DNA of 64,000 nt from Limnospira fusiformis SAG 85.79. GTDB lineage: Bacteria; Cyanobacteriota; Cyanobacteriia; Cyanobacteriales; Microcoleaceae. Made by a program: the position numbers and the translations under genes. Below are positions 54,990 through 63,507 of the stretch, piece after piece. Numbering within the stretch: the stretch's first letter is position 1; each line of letters opens with the position of its first letter. The notes beneath the pieces were generated by a model that saw only the letters and a program-made list of their open reading frames with translations, was not told the DNA's origin and ran no database searches. Location: assembly GCF_012516315.1 (NCBI RefSeq), contig NZ_CP051185.1, positions 124,001 through 188,000 on the forward strand, written 5' to 3'.

Positions 54990-55353
54990 CGTTGTTTGTT
55001 TTGTCTTTTTTTAAGATTAATTCATTATAGTCAGTGGTTTTGGCTAAATATCTTTCAATATGTTTTAAAGTAAGCCAGACCAGTTGTTTGTCCCCTCGAC
55101 ATTCGCTTCTGACTGAACTTCTTAATCTATCGATATCTTCTTGATTTTTTTTGACATTAATTTGGAGTTCAGTATGTTTTGCTGAAAGATACCAAATACC
55201 TCCCGAAAAAGAAATAAGCCAACCAATAATTAAAGCAATTTTTTCAATTTCTAGATGCATAAAGTTAGAAACTCCTGTACTTTCAAAAACTAAAATTAAG
55301 TTTTGAAAAAATTGCTGGTACTTCGTTTTCGGGTAATTCGGATAGACTCCCAA
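54979..55353 (-). CDS. Small membrane protein with coiled coil
   Basis: Frame of 124 residues; ATG 55260 (MHLEIEKIALIIGWLISFSG) may be the real start, giving 93 residues. One membrane span (IALIIGWLISFSGGIWYL), then a helical part with a heptad-like stretch (KHTELQINVKKNQEDIDRLR). Together with the gene after it, it resembles a lysis-type pair of small membrane proteins; this is an inference. Confidence 0.55.
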   Translation of the reverse strand: MGVYPNYPKTKYQQFFQNLILVFESTGVSNFMHLEIEKIALIIGWLISFSGGIWYLSAKHTELQINVKKNQEDIDRLRSSVRSECRGDKQLVWLTLKHIERYLAKTTDYNELILKKDKTNNDEF

Positions 55354-55382
55354 TCACCCGAAAAATTTAGACCGTTGGCAAA

Positions 55383-55700
55383 TTAGAATTGTGGTCTACT
55401 AATAATTCCTGAATTCTCAAATTTTTGGTAGAATGACAATTGTCTATCTATCTGTCTTGTCACAGAGCCATCCGGTTGTAACACTATATTGAACAATGTC
55501 TGAGCAGAAACTACGTTTAATCGTTGAACATCAGGTAGTTGGTTGTGTTCGACTTGTGCCTGGTAAAAAGCCTCAACAAACTCGTAAAGTTCTACGGTAG
55601 CATCTACGTTTTCAGCTTCAGAACCTAATGACCCCAGCAAGGTTTTTCAGGTTGAACCATCTGGGAGATGGTTGATTAATTGACTGATAGAGATGTTCAT
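55383..55700 (-). CDS. Hypothetical protein interrupted by an in-frame TGA
   Basis: The frame from ATG 55700 reads MNISISQLINHLPDGST, meets TGA at 55649-55647, and continues LGSLGSEAENVDATVELYEF, VEAFYQAQVEHNQLPDVQRL, TLFNIVLQPDGSVTRQIDRQ to 55383. Coding character on both sides suggests one gene with a nonsense change; a TTG at 55640 could restart translation. Function unknown. Confidence 0.5.
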
Positions 55701-55701
55701 G

Positions 55702-56121
55702 TTAAGCTACAAAAGCCTCAATTATTACGTTAAACTTTAGATCCATTGTAGGATGATTTTCGATCCATGTTGCGTTTTTGAAAAACCGGCGGCGGACTCC
55801 TAGCTTTCTAATTGTCCAGGAATTATCTGTAAATTCTTCTATGGGCGGATAATTAATCAGTTGTGGTTCTTCTGTAACGTATACAGCCCTTTGTCCTGTT
55901 ACCCAGCCAAAACCCCCAGAATCATCACGATAATGCCCTCTGATAAGCAGCATTGACCTATAGCCATCATAGGGATTTTTCCAACGCCCCCAATCAGTTG
56001 AAAATTTAAACCTCAATAATGAGTGTTCAGTAATTGGGGGGTTGTGAATTATCCATTCTTGGGTAGGCTGATAGCTTGAAGCTATCAGTTTCCATGCACC
56101 ATAAGCGTCGGTAAAATCCAT
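55702..56121 (-). CDS. Hypothetical protein of the unrecognised block
   Basis: 139 residues rich in Trp, Tyr and Arg: YGAWKLIASSYQPTQEWIIH, FSTDWGRWKNPYDGYRSMLL, GGFGWVTGQRAVYVTEEPQL. Predominantly beta by appearance. Stop one base before the downstream start; 3 bases after the upstream gene. No family recognised. Confidence 0.6.
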   Translation of the reverse strand: MDFTDAYGAWKLIASSYQPTQEWIIHNPPITEHSLLRFKFSTDWGRWKNPYDGYRSMLLIRGHYRDDSGGFGWVTGQRAVYVTEEPQLINYPPIEEFTDNSWTIRKLGVRRRFFKNATWIENHPTMDLKFNVIIEAFVA

Positions 56122-56124
56122 GCC

Positions 56125-56478
56125 TTATTTGATAACTAGGCGGCGTTCAAAACCAGCGTTCATGACGCTCTTACCATTTAGAGTCCTACCGTTACTATTG
56201 TAATACGTCAAAGCCTCGTTTATTTTTTCCTTTGTGCAAAAAAGTCTATAAGTAATTGGCGGTTTGGTAGTGCCGTTGTTGCACTGAACGGCAAGCCTTA
56301 CTAACAAACCAGTTCGCATTAATTCCCCGGTGTCATACACTGGATCATTAGCGTTGGTTTCTTCTACTGGGGATACGCCTAAAACATCTTTAGTTCCGGC
56401 TGTATACATTACCGCACTGGCTCTAAAGACTCTAACTTTAGTACCATCCATTGCCTGACAGAGTTGTGTTCTAGCCAT
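56125..56478 (-). CDS. Small hypothetical protein, possible paralogue of the next upstream gene
   Basis: 117 residues: CQAMDGTKVRVFRASAVMYT, NDPVYDTGELMRTGLLVRLA, ITYRLFCTKEKINEALTYYN, NGKSVMNAGFERRLVIK. The layout (short strand start, long Gly/Asp-rich middle, RTGLLVRL strand, C-terminal helix and Arg-rich strand) parallels the 56500-56892 gene. Such small repeated beta proteins are often virion building blocks, but that is an inference. Confidence 0.6.
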   Translation of the reverse strand: MARTQLCQAMDGTKVRVFRASAVMYTAGTKDVLGVSPVEETNANDPVYDTGELMRTGLLVRLAVQCNNGTTKPPITYRLFCTKEKINEALTYYNSNGRTLNGKSVMNAGFERRLVIK

Positions 56479-56499
56479 TAATATTTTGTCCTTTCTCTA

Positions 56500-56868
56500 T
56501 TAACGAAAATCAGCCCTTACGCGATCGCGGCAGGAAGTAATTCGCCCAGTGCCATCCCAGGCTTTGCCATGTAGTTTCTGAATTGCATCAGAAACTTTGT
56601 TTGTGGGTACATAAATATCAGCCCCAAAATATTTGTTACCTTTCCGATAGTTAATCCGCATTTTCATTAAGAGACCCTCTTTGACTGCTTGATTTGCCTT
56701 TACCATTTGCGCGGTGACTTGACTAGCGTCTGTGTGGGCTGTCATTCCCAAATCCTCAGCAATGCCATCGTATCTATTAGAAAGCCGAGCCGCTACTGTC
56801 ATGGTTCCCGTTCCGCCTGGGGTGGGCGCATTCCAACTATAAATTTTCGTATCTGCTAAACTTGGCAT
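56500..56868 (-). CDS. Small hypothetical protein, possible paralogue of the next downstream gene
   Basis: 122 residues from ATG 56868 (MPSLADTKIYSWNAPTPGGT); the frame continues back to 56892. VTAQMVKANQAVKEGLLMKM, NYRKGNKYFGADIYVPTNKV, SDAIQKLHGKAWDGTGRITS, CRDRVRADFR. EGLLMKMRI aligns with TGLLVRLAV of its neighbour. A palindrome lies in the leader at 56945-56965. Confidence 0.6.
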   Translation of the reverse strand: MPSLADTKIYSWNAPTPGGTGTMTVAARLSNRYDGIAEDLGMTAHTDASQVTAQMVKANQAVKEGLLMKMRINYRKGNKYFGADIYVPTNKVSDAIQKLHGKAWDGTGRITSCRDRVRADFR

Positions 56869-56944
56869 CCAATACCCGCCTTGTTGCTTCAAAACTGCTT
56901 ACTACTTCATTCATAGCAGACATTTTTAGGAGGTGGAACATATA

Positions 56945-56965
56945 CGGAAACCTATAGGGTTTCCG
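56945..56965 (-). promoter_or_regulatory. Hairpin in the leader of the two small genes
   Basis: CGGAAACC and GGTTTCCG pair perfectly around five bases in the only long gap (122-146 bases) of the block. It could end the upstream transcript or protect a highly expressed downstream mRNA. Confidence 0.5.
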
Positions 56966-57014
56966 GATATGCAAGGAGTTTTGTTTGGTCTAAAAAAAGT
57001 GTTGGGGTTGTCTT

Positions 57015-58214
57015 CTAATCGGGATTTCTATATAGATGACCGTTGTAGTCACAGAGCAGGATAGGCTCATTGAGCATCTCTAAAAACAATTTTGCTTCCC
57101 TAAAGTAGACGTACCCGACCGGACGGCGGCGCGGCGGTTTGATTTTGTTACCCAATATCGTCACTTCTGGAGATGTGATAGGGAACGCTTGGGCTGGATT
57201 TTGGTTGGTCGATGTAAATACTTTGGAGTTGTCAAACTCGATCTGCATCACCTGGCAGATGCGCTGGTAGAGATTGACACCTTCCGCCGTGCTGGTCGCA
57301 AAAACAAACGATTCTAACCCGGAGGATTTGTCCCGATAACTAACCGATTCCCTTCCTTTGCGGAACCGGAACTGCTGGGGCTGTAGAAAGTTCTGGAAAA
57401 TTCTTTGTGCCAAACTTCTGATATTGGCTTTCGTCAGCAAGTCCCCGACTCCGTTTGGATTTTCCGTTTTTCCCACCAAACGGAAACCGACTCTCGCTTC
57501 CAGTTGTCGGTAGCCTTTCTCCACATCCTCAATTCTTTCCAAAAAGTACAGCACAACTTTAGGAGCGCCCCGGTAACTGATACCCGTTGAGACTGTGCTA
57601 TCGGATTTTTCGCTACTGCCGCTGCCCTCGTAGTGGATTTGCAGGATTTGCCTAATTAGTTCCTTATCGTTCCCGGTCAAGACAACTGATTTGTTTTCGG
57701 AGCGATCTGGAAAATATTCTATTGTTCGGTGAAGCCCAACCTCCTTAGATGTTTTTCTGTCGGAAGGATGCCACTCAATATAAGCCGGGCGAGAACTCGC
57801 GTCTCCTCTCCATCTGGGGATGGTATCTCCGTCGCTGTTTCTTAGATTGCGCGCCGGATAGTTGGTGCTTAAATTGGGGAGTTTTGGGTTGGATCTATAA
57901 CGCAGCTCTGGATAACCCGCCGCCCAAGCATCAAACCAGTCGTCAAATTTCAAGTCGCTGGCATTGAGGAGATGATCGATCATCTTCTCCATCCATCCGA
58001 GCTGAGACAACTGCAATGCCAAAGCTGACTCGGAACCCGCCATCAGCAGCTTGTAATCTGGGTTTTTTCTGTCAGGCTGCAGTTGGTAAACATCCCAGTT
58101 GGGTTGCAATTCTATTCGGACTCGTTCCGGGCGCTTATCCGAGAGTTTCGTGATGCGCCTTTGGCGAGCCATCATGATATAAGTTTGTTGGGTTAGCCTT
58201 CCAACATTTGCCAT
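57015..58214 (-). CDS. Large hypothetical protein of the unrecognised block
   Basis: 399 residues, basic, no signal or membrane span. MANVGRLTQQTYIMMARQRR, RVRIELQPNWDVYQLQPDRK, IPRWRGDASSRPAYIEWHPS, APKVVLYFLERIEDVEKGYR, SLAQRIFQNFLQPQQFRFRK, RPVGYVYFREAKLFLEMLNE. Soluble, mixed alpha/beta. No known motif. It begins 28 bases after the glycine-rich membrane protein gene. Confidence 0.65.
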   Translation of the reverse strand: MANVGRLTQQTYIMMARQRRITKLSDKRPERVRIELQPNWDVYQLQPDRKNPDYKLLMAGSESALALQLSQLGWMEKMIDHLLNASDLKFDDWFDAWAAGYPELRYRSNPKLPNLSTNYPARNLRNSDGDTIPRWRGDASSRPAYIEWHPSDRKTSKEVGLHRTIEYFPDRSENKSVVLTGNDKELIRQILQIHYEGSGSSEKSDSTVSTGISYRGAPKVVLYFLERIEDVEKGYRQLEARVGFRLVGKTENPNGVGDLLTKANIRSLAQRIFQNFLQPQQFRFRKGRESVSYRDKSSGLESFVFATSTAEGVNLYQRICQVMQIEFDNSKVFTSTNQNPAQAFPITSPEVTILGNKIKPPRRRPVGYVYFREAKLFLEMLNEPILLCDYNGHLYRNPD

Positions 58215-58241
58215 AAATACTCCCTCTCTCAGCCGATTAAT

Positions 58242-59216
58242 TTACACAGGAATCCACTCCTCATAAGTTCCCTGGTCTGTTAGTAAATCCCCTAATGTTT
58301 CAAAGAAAGTAGAGGCTAATGATTCCATACCCTCCCACTGTTGTTCATTTACCCAGTCAAAATATTCATCTGCTTTAATCTTAGACCAGGTTTCCTCTAC
58401 CTTTTCAGAAACGATAAAAGGCGACTGTCCTTCTTTCCCCCAAGTCTCCTCCTTATCTAACAACTTAGCTGCTACTTTCCTGGTGTTAATATAAGTTATG
58501 ACAAACAGTGCTTTTTTAGCAACCTCTTGAACCGCATATCTAAGCGACGACAAGGCTTCTACCAAAGTATCCTTAATGGTTGGGTTAATCATACACATGG
58601 CGGCGATCGCGCCTTCTCTAATTCTTAGAGTTGTTGTCGCCGTGCTTCCTACCTTGCCTGCAACTAAAGCAGCCAGAGATTTTCCGACTGTCTCTCCCAA
58701 GGGAACATATAAAGCGTTAGCTGCTTGTTTTAAATCATCCATCATTTTTTTGTCAGATGCTGCCCAATCAAAATTATACGCTTGAGAAACTCCTTGGGTT
58801 AATTTGCCCATTAGTGTAGGCACTGTTACCCCCAAAAAACCGCCTACAAAAGCCGGGTGGGCTGCTACTAAACTCCCCACACCCGCACCAACAAGCCCTA
58901 CAGCTTTTCCACCAACAAGCAGCACAGTCCCGGCAATTACACCACCCGCTAGAAGCCCTGCTACTTTAGGAATCATAGGGGCTTCTAATAGCCAATCTTT
59001 GAAAAATCCCCAGTTGCCTTTTTTGATGTTTTCTCCAATAGCTAAGGCACCACCTTTAAGACTTCCGGCCCATTTCTTAAAATCAAAAGATTTTAAAATC
59101 TGAACCTCTTTATACAGTTGAGATGAAAAAGCATTAAACCATTGTGCTGCGATTTCCTTGCCAGCTACAGCGGTTGAAGTTAGTTCTTTCAGGTCTACAC
59201 CTACAACATTAGACAT
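58242..59216 (-). CDS. Glycine/alanine-rich protein with hydrophobic core
   Basis: 324 residues. Residues ~78-135 (VAGLLAGGVIAGTVLLVGGK, AVGLVGAGVGSLVAAHPAFV, GGFLGVTVPTLMGKL) are glycine-zipper-like membrane segments, the rest is helical. This could be a membrane-penetrating or internal virion protein, or a pore; the family is not recognised. It starts 7 bases after the preceding gene. Confidence 0.6.
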   Translation of the reverse strand: MSNVVGVDLKELTSTAVAGKEIAAQWFNAFSSQLYKEVQILKSFDFKKWAGSLKGGALAIGENIKKGNWGFFKDWLLEAPMIPKVAGLLAGGVIAGTVLLVGGKAVGLVGAGVGSLVAAHPAFVGGFLGVTVPTLMGKLTQGVSQAYNFDWAASDKKMMDDLKQAANALYVPLGETVGKSLAALVAGKVGSTATTTLRIREGAIAAMCMINPTIKDTLVEALSSLRYAVQEVAKKALFVITYINTRKVAAKLLDKEETWGKEGQSPFIVSEKVEETWSKIKADEYFDWVNEQQWEGMESLASTFFETLGDLLTDQGTYEEWIPV

Positions 59217-59222
59217 AATTTA

Positions 59223-59660
59223 TTAACCTATTTCGTGGTCATTGTTGGGCAACAATCTTTCTCGGCGGCGTTGGCTTGGCGATTTTCCAGTAGACAAGTT
59301 GTCAGATTTAATATCACGAATCTCCATTAACTCGTCATTAGTTTTGATGAGGCGGGGCTGCTGTTCCCGACTGGGGGCTGTCTTGGGTTTATCCTTAAAC
59401 CCAGATGCTGTCATGGCGTTATAGTAATTCATCAACCAAGAACGTTTAAACTCTTCAAAGTCGCCGCCCCCAACTGCTGATGCTACATTTAAATATTCCA
59501 GATGCAGCCGGAAATCTAACACAGCGATCGCTTCTTCAACTCTGCTCTTAGTGTCATTTTTCAACTTAGCCTTTTCCTGTCCTGCCGATGGCGGTTTTTT
59601 CCCACCACCCGAATCCGGCTGGGAATTACCCGAACCCCTTGGCGCTCTTCTTTTACTCAT
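59223..59660 (-). CDS. Basic, largely disordered hypothetical protein
   Basis: 145 residues. Ends are Gly/Ser/Pro/Arg/Lys-rich and likely disordered (KRRAPRGSGNSQPDSGGGKK); the middle is helical (EEAIAVLDFRLHLEYLNVAS, FEEFKRSWLMNYYNAMTASG). It may bind nucleic acid or act as a scaffold. 8 bases after the 617-residue gene. Confidence 0.55.
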   Translation of the reverse strand: MSKRRAPRGSGNSQPDSGGGKKPPSAGQEKAKLKNDTKSRVEEAIAVLDFRLHLEYLNVASAVGGGDFEEFKRSWLMNYYNAMTASGFKDKPKTAPSREQQPRLIKTNDELMEIRDIKSDNLSTGKSPSQRRRERLLPNNDHEIG

Positions 59661-59667
59661 GATAAAA

Positions 59668-61521
59668 CTATGACCTTAATTTTGCCGCTATCCCTATTAA
59701 AACCTCATAGAGGTCATTACTTTTAGCCCTAAACTCATCAACCTCTATTTCATAGTCGTGAATCTCCAACAAATCTGGCAGCATGGCTTCCGTCGTGTCT
59801 TCATCATTCAAATCAAGTTTAGGCTCCTGACCTTTCTTGTTATCCTTTCCAAAACCCTTTCCAGCCCCCCAGTGTTTTTTACCAAACACATTAAACTCAA
59901 TTGGCAACGTAACCACTTTCGAGATAATGGGAATTCCCAACCCGTCTAAAATCGCCGACGTTCGATAATACAACTTAGCCAAAGTTCTATACATTCTCGT
60001 CATTATATAGGCTAAACGAATCTGAATATTTAGCCGGTTGGCGCTATCACCTTTTAACTCAATCAAAAGCTCAGTCTGAGCCTTTAATATTGCCCCCAAT
60101 GAATTAAACTTTAACTCAATAGACTGGTCGCCTTCTTGGGCTTTGTTAGTATCCTGAACCGTCACGGTAACCGGAGCATCAAAACCATAATTATCTATGG
60201 TTTTGAACAGGTCAGACATGATTTCCAAATAATCTTTGTTTATGTGATTTCCCCGTCCCTCTGGTATCATCATATTAGCCGGAATCTGGAAACTCTTATC
60301 TAGCAACTTCCTTACCCCTAGGGCTTTATGGATTTCCCTAGTCATTTTAATCAAATCGTCACAACATTCTTTATTCATGTCATCCCTTAATATTGGTAAA
60401 CTTGGCGGTAGCTCTGGTTGATGATTGTTGGCTTCATACGGTAATCGAGTATATTCAACCTGCCATGATGTATACCAATAATACGAATGTATTGCCATTT
60501 CAAGATTGGTTTCTGGGTCTCTACCTATGGGAAAGTGAGCAGGACATATTCTGTTTACCCTCGGTGTTATGGAACCACCAGAGAGACTCAAAGATGGAAC
60601 GGAAGAACATTGTTTTGATGCAAACAGGCGAACAGGCGTTCCGCCTTTACCAAGATTAAAATTCCACTTTAGACGAAAAATATTGGGCGGATACGGGGGC
60701 GTACCATTCACCTGAATATGTAAATTCCGAAAATGTCTCGCTCCCGGACCGAGAGGAAAAATTCCTATGCTCTGTATACTAGAGTTTACATCTGTGTTGA
60801 ATTGGAATTCTAAAGTGCTGACTATATATTCACCAGTGGTTATCCCGTCATCAGAATTATCAAGACGATCTAACATTCCCGAATACAAATCACCCCACCA
60901 CCCTGATATATACCGTTTTCCAGTAACAAGAAAAAACTCAGCTAATAGTCCTGAATAACCTGGCGGAAAACTAGGTGGGTCAATGCTGGGAGGATTGTTA
61001 TTATCTTGATCATCACTTGTTTCATTTTCATCTGTCTCCGATGGTTCTTCTATATCATCCTCGCAAACATTCCGAGCAAAAGTGACAGTTTTGCCAAGCA
61101 TGGTTACGCTCATGGTTTGCTCACATTCCCCAAAGTAAACCGAGACATTAGCATCATTAATGCTGTCGATTGTTCCCCCAAAACCTTTGGGGTTGCCATC
61201 CTCATCAAGGTCTACAAATCCACGGGCTGTGCTGCCTATCTTCTCAGCTTTTATGCCTCTCCTAGTTCTACCATCCTGTAAATCTTCAGCCTCTGTGCTT
61301 ATTTTTGGCTTCATTGCCTGGGCAAATTCAATTATCCCCCCCACATCTATATCAATGTCTCCATCGTCACGGGGAAATCTTACTCGCGCTCTGGGTTTGT
61401 CGTCGGCTTCTAGTCTTTTAACCTCTCTTTCTATGACATCTATAGCTTGCCTATAGTTGCGATTCCTTACAATGTCTCTTGTCCTTCGGCTACGTTCCTC
61501 TACTTCTCGCATTGTTCGCAC
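59668..61521 (-). CDS. Largest protein of the unrecognised block
   Basis: 617 residues. The N-terminal ~60 are charged helix, then a beta region with an acidic Asp/Glu/Asn linker near 170 (DDQDNNNPPSIDPPSFPPG), then a beta-rich domain (YSGLLAEFFLVTGKRYISGW, VSTLEFQFNTDVNSS, IQSIGIFPLGPGARHFRNLH) and a helical C-terminal half (LKAQTELLIELKGDSANRLN, IQIRLAYIMTRMYRTLAKLY). Soluble. It overlaps the previous gene by 22 bases. No family recognised; a structural role fits size and layout. Confidence 0.6.
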   Translation of the reverse strand: MRTMREVEERSRRTRDIVRNRNYRQAIDVIEREVKRLEADDKPRARVRFPRDDGDIDIDVGGIIEFAQAMKPKISTEAEDLQDGRTRRGIKAEKIGSTARGFVDLDEDGNPKGFGGTIDSINDANVSVYFGECEQTMSVTMLGKTVTFARNVCEDDIEEPSETDENETSDDQDNNNPPSIDPPSFPPGYSGLLAEFFLVTGKRYISGWWGDLYSGMLDRLDNSDDGITTGEYIVSTLEFQFNTDVNSSIQSIGIFPLGPGARHFRNLHIQVNGTPPYPPNIFRLKWNFNLGKGGTPVRLFASKQCSSVPSLSLSGGSITPRVNRICPAHFPIGRDPETNLEMAIHSYYWYTSWQVEYTRLPYEANNHQPELPPSLPILRDDMNKECCDDLIKMTREIHKALGVRKLLDKSFQIPANMMIPEGRGNHINKDYLEIMSDLFKTIDNYGFDAPVTVTVQDTNKAQEGDQSIELKFNSLGAILKAQTELLIELKGDSANRLNIQIRLAYIMTRMYRTLAKLYYRTSAILDGLGIPIISKVVTLPIEFNVFGKKHWGAGKGFGKDNKKGQEPKLDLNDEDTTEAMLPDLLEIHDYEIEVDEFRAKSNDLYEVLIGIAAKLRS

Positions 61522-62081
61522 TCCTGCCTCAACTCAGGAAATAGTTGCAGCCATCCCTCTTTGGTCAATTTTCGTCCGCCAACAACCCATTCCCGTTCCA
61601 TTGTTTCTATGGGTTCCAAGGAGACAAGTTTAATGGTTTTCCGTTGTTTTAGCGTGAGAACAGACAGGGGGCGATAGGGACCAACAGAATCAGACAAAAA
61701 AGCTGCAATTGGCAACACTTCCAAAAATGGAAAGATATGGCACAAATACTCTATTCTTTCCAGCCATTGCTCAAGGACAAATCGATAATTTTCGTCTTGG
61801 GCTTGAGAGAGCCTTCTTTGTCTCTCTTCTGGGGAAGGAAAATCAACAATGGTTTTATATTCTTGGGGAACATGAGCCAATGCTTTTAATTCTCTATAAA
61901 TCAAATATCCATTGGCGGGGCGACCTGGTAGCAAAAAATGGCGGTTAAACACATCCTTATTTGTAGCTATAAGAATCTCTAACCGCTTATCCCATAGATG
62001 AACAGGATTAACCGCAGATTCTAAGGATAAATCTACCGGATAATTTTCTAAGTCATCTAATCCATAAAAAGCTATCATCAT
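61500..62081 (-). CDS. Hypothetical protein of the unrecognised block
   Basis: 193 residues: MIAFYGLDDLENYPVDLSLE, NRHFLLPGRPANGYLIYREL, RFVLEQWLERIEYLCHIFPF, ending in a Cys pair (ECEQCEK). Overlaps the neighbouring genes on both sides (4 and 22 bases), so translation is probably coupled. Function unknown. Confidence 0.6.
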   Translation of the reverse strand: MMIAFYGLDDLENYPVDLSLESAVNPVHLWDKRLEILIATNKDVFNRHFLLPGRPANGYLIYRELKALAHVPQEYKTIVDFPSPEERQRRLSQAQDENYRFVLEQWLERIEYLCHIFPFLEVLPIAAFLSDSVGPYRPLSVLTLKQRKTIKLVSLEPIETMEREWVVGGRKLTKEGWLQLFPELRQECEQCEK

Positions 62082-62953
62082 GTGTAAGAACTCTCCATAA
62101 TTAAAACAGTTGTCGAACCTTCTACTACTTTACCCCATATCGCGTCAGTCGGAATAAATCCTGATACATTACCGGGATAATAAATCTGACCGGGTGGCAT
62201 TCTGAATGGGTGAGTAGTTGCATTATTTCCCGATGCACCCAACCCCCAAAGCAATTGAGTTTCTCCCTGGTTCTGAATTTCAAAATAAGCACGGTTGGGA
62301 TTAGCGGGGGCGATTAATGTAGGATTAGGTCCGACTATTATTGTGTTCATCAAGGTATTAGCCGGGCGTTTAGCCATCAGTATCAAATCTAATTCGACCC
62401 GATATTCACCCTCTATATAAATGGTGTCATAGCCGCGATTACTGCCTATTGAACCGCCGCCTAATATACCGTTACCGTAATCCTTAAAACTTAAACCTAA
62501 CTGGTCATCTACTCCAAATATTTTTACCTCATTGGCAGTTAAATAAGGGTTGATTAGAGGCACATAAAACCGCCGCCCTCGGTTTTGGATAACCGGACAA
62601 GCTGCCTCAACCCAAGGATTTAACGAGCCTTTTCTTCTCAGTAATTGCAAACCAAACTTAGGGTGATTGCTCTCTAATTTCATTAATTTAGCTGCCCTTT
62701 CCGCCGCTGAATCCTCTGGGTAAAATTCGGGATAAGGAGAACGAGTAAAACTCGGACACCAAACTGATGCAGTGAGACTTTCTAAAAAAGCATTAGCTCG
62801 CCATAGCCACCTGGGGTCAATATGGGCAGAAATGGCAGTAATAGCATCAGAAATATTCCACAGTGTTAACGGATTGCTTGCATAATCACTGACATTACTC
62901 TGATTAATTTCAAATGAAAAAGTGTCGGTTTCTGATAAGCGATTTTCTGCCAT
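62078..62953 (-). CDS. Hypothetical protein with a virion-decoration-like C-terminal domain
   Basis: 291 residues. The C-terminal ~80 residues (LIAPANPNRAYFEIQNQGET, LLWGLGASGNNATTHPFRMP, PGQIYYPGNVSGFIPTDAIW) follow the pattern of small beta domains in phage structural proteins (value at origin, natural-abundance-like N-x-G strand, PPG turn). The N-terminus is helical (YASNPLTLWNISDAITAISA, RANAFLESLTASVW). It overlaps the next gene by 4 bases (ATGA). Confidence 0.6.
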   Translation of the reverse strand: MAENRLSETDTFSFEINQSNVSDYASNPLTLWNISDAITAISAHIDPRWLWRANAFLESLTASVWCPSFTRSPYPEFYPEDSAAERAAKLMKLESNHPKFGLQLLRRKGSLNPWVEAACPVIQNRGRRFYVPLINPYLTANEVKIFGVDDQLGLSFKDYGNGILGGGSIGSNRGYDTIYIEGEYRVELDLILMAKRPANTLMNTIIVGPNPTLIAPANPNRAYFEIQNQGETQLLWGLGASGNNATTHPFRMPPGQIYYPGNVSGFIPTDAIWGKVVEGSTTVLIMESSYT

Positions 62954-62956
62954 AGG

Positions 62957-63469
62957 TTAAGGAGTTAATAAGTATGGTTTGGCGGCGGAAGTCATGCCAT
63001 TGGTGTAGTCAACAATTACGGGATAGTCGGTTAAGCTGATGGTGCATATTAACGGATATTGTCCATCTCCCCTAACGTTAGGTCGGATAGAAAAATCACA
63101 ATGTTTTTTGGCGGGTTCGGGGTTTAGTGCGGGGCTAAATTCTGCTATGTGTTGATGTACAACTAAATGCAGTAAAGCACTGGCTAAATTGGTTTGGTCA
63201 AAGGGGTAACTACCTATACCGGGTTGAAAACTACCAAAAAACGGATCTACTATTTTAATCGCGCCATCTTCTATATAAGCCTCTAGCTCGTCAATATCCA
63301 GGTTGACAACAGAATCCTCTTCATTGAGAGTTAAATCCATAATGTCTTTTCCTGTGACGTTAATCGTCAGGTTTTTTTGCCTTTGTAGCAATCGCCGCCC
63401 CATGGCTAAGGTTAAGGCTTCTAGTGTGGTTTCGGAAAAATCGGGATAGACTCCCGGCGTGATGTTCAT
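62957..63469 (-). CDS. First gene of the unrecognised minus-strand block
   Basis: 170 residues: ITPGVYPDFSETTLEALTLA, MGRRLLQRQKNLTINVTGKD, DLTLNEEDSVVNLDIDELEA, FDQTNLASALLHLVVHQHIA, FSIRPNVRGDGQYPLICTIS. Acidic, mixed fold; no motif. Three bases separate it from the next gene. Its start is 38 bases from the start of the divergent plus-strand gene, so promoters must overlap or lie inside genes. Confidence 0.6.
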   Translation of the reverse strand: MNITPGVYPDFSETTLEALTLAMGRRLLQRQKNLTINVTGKDIMDLTLNEEDSVVNLDIDELEAYIEDGAIKIVDPFFGSFQPGIGSYPFDQTNLASALLHLVVHQHIAEFSPALNPEPAKKHCDFSIRPNVRGDGQYPLICTISLTDYPVIVDYTNGMTSAAKPYLLTP

Positions 63470-63507
63470 GTGAGAAAATAGAAGTGGTTACTTCCATTCT
63501 ACGATAA

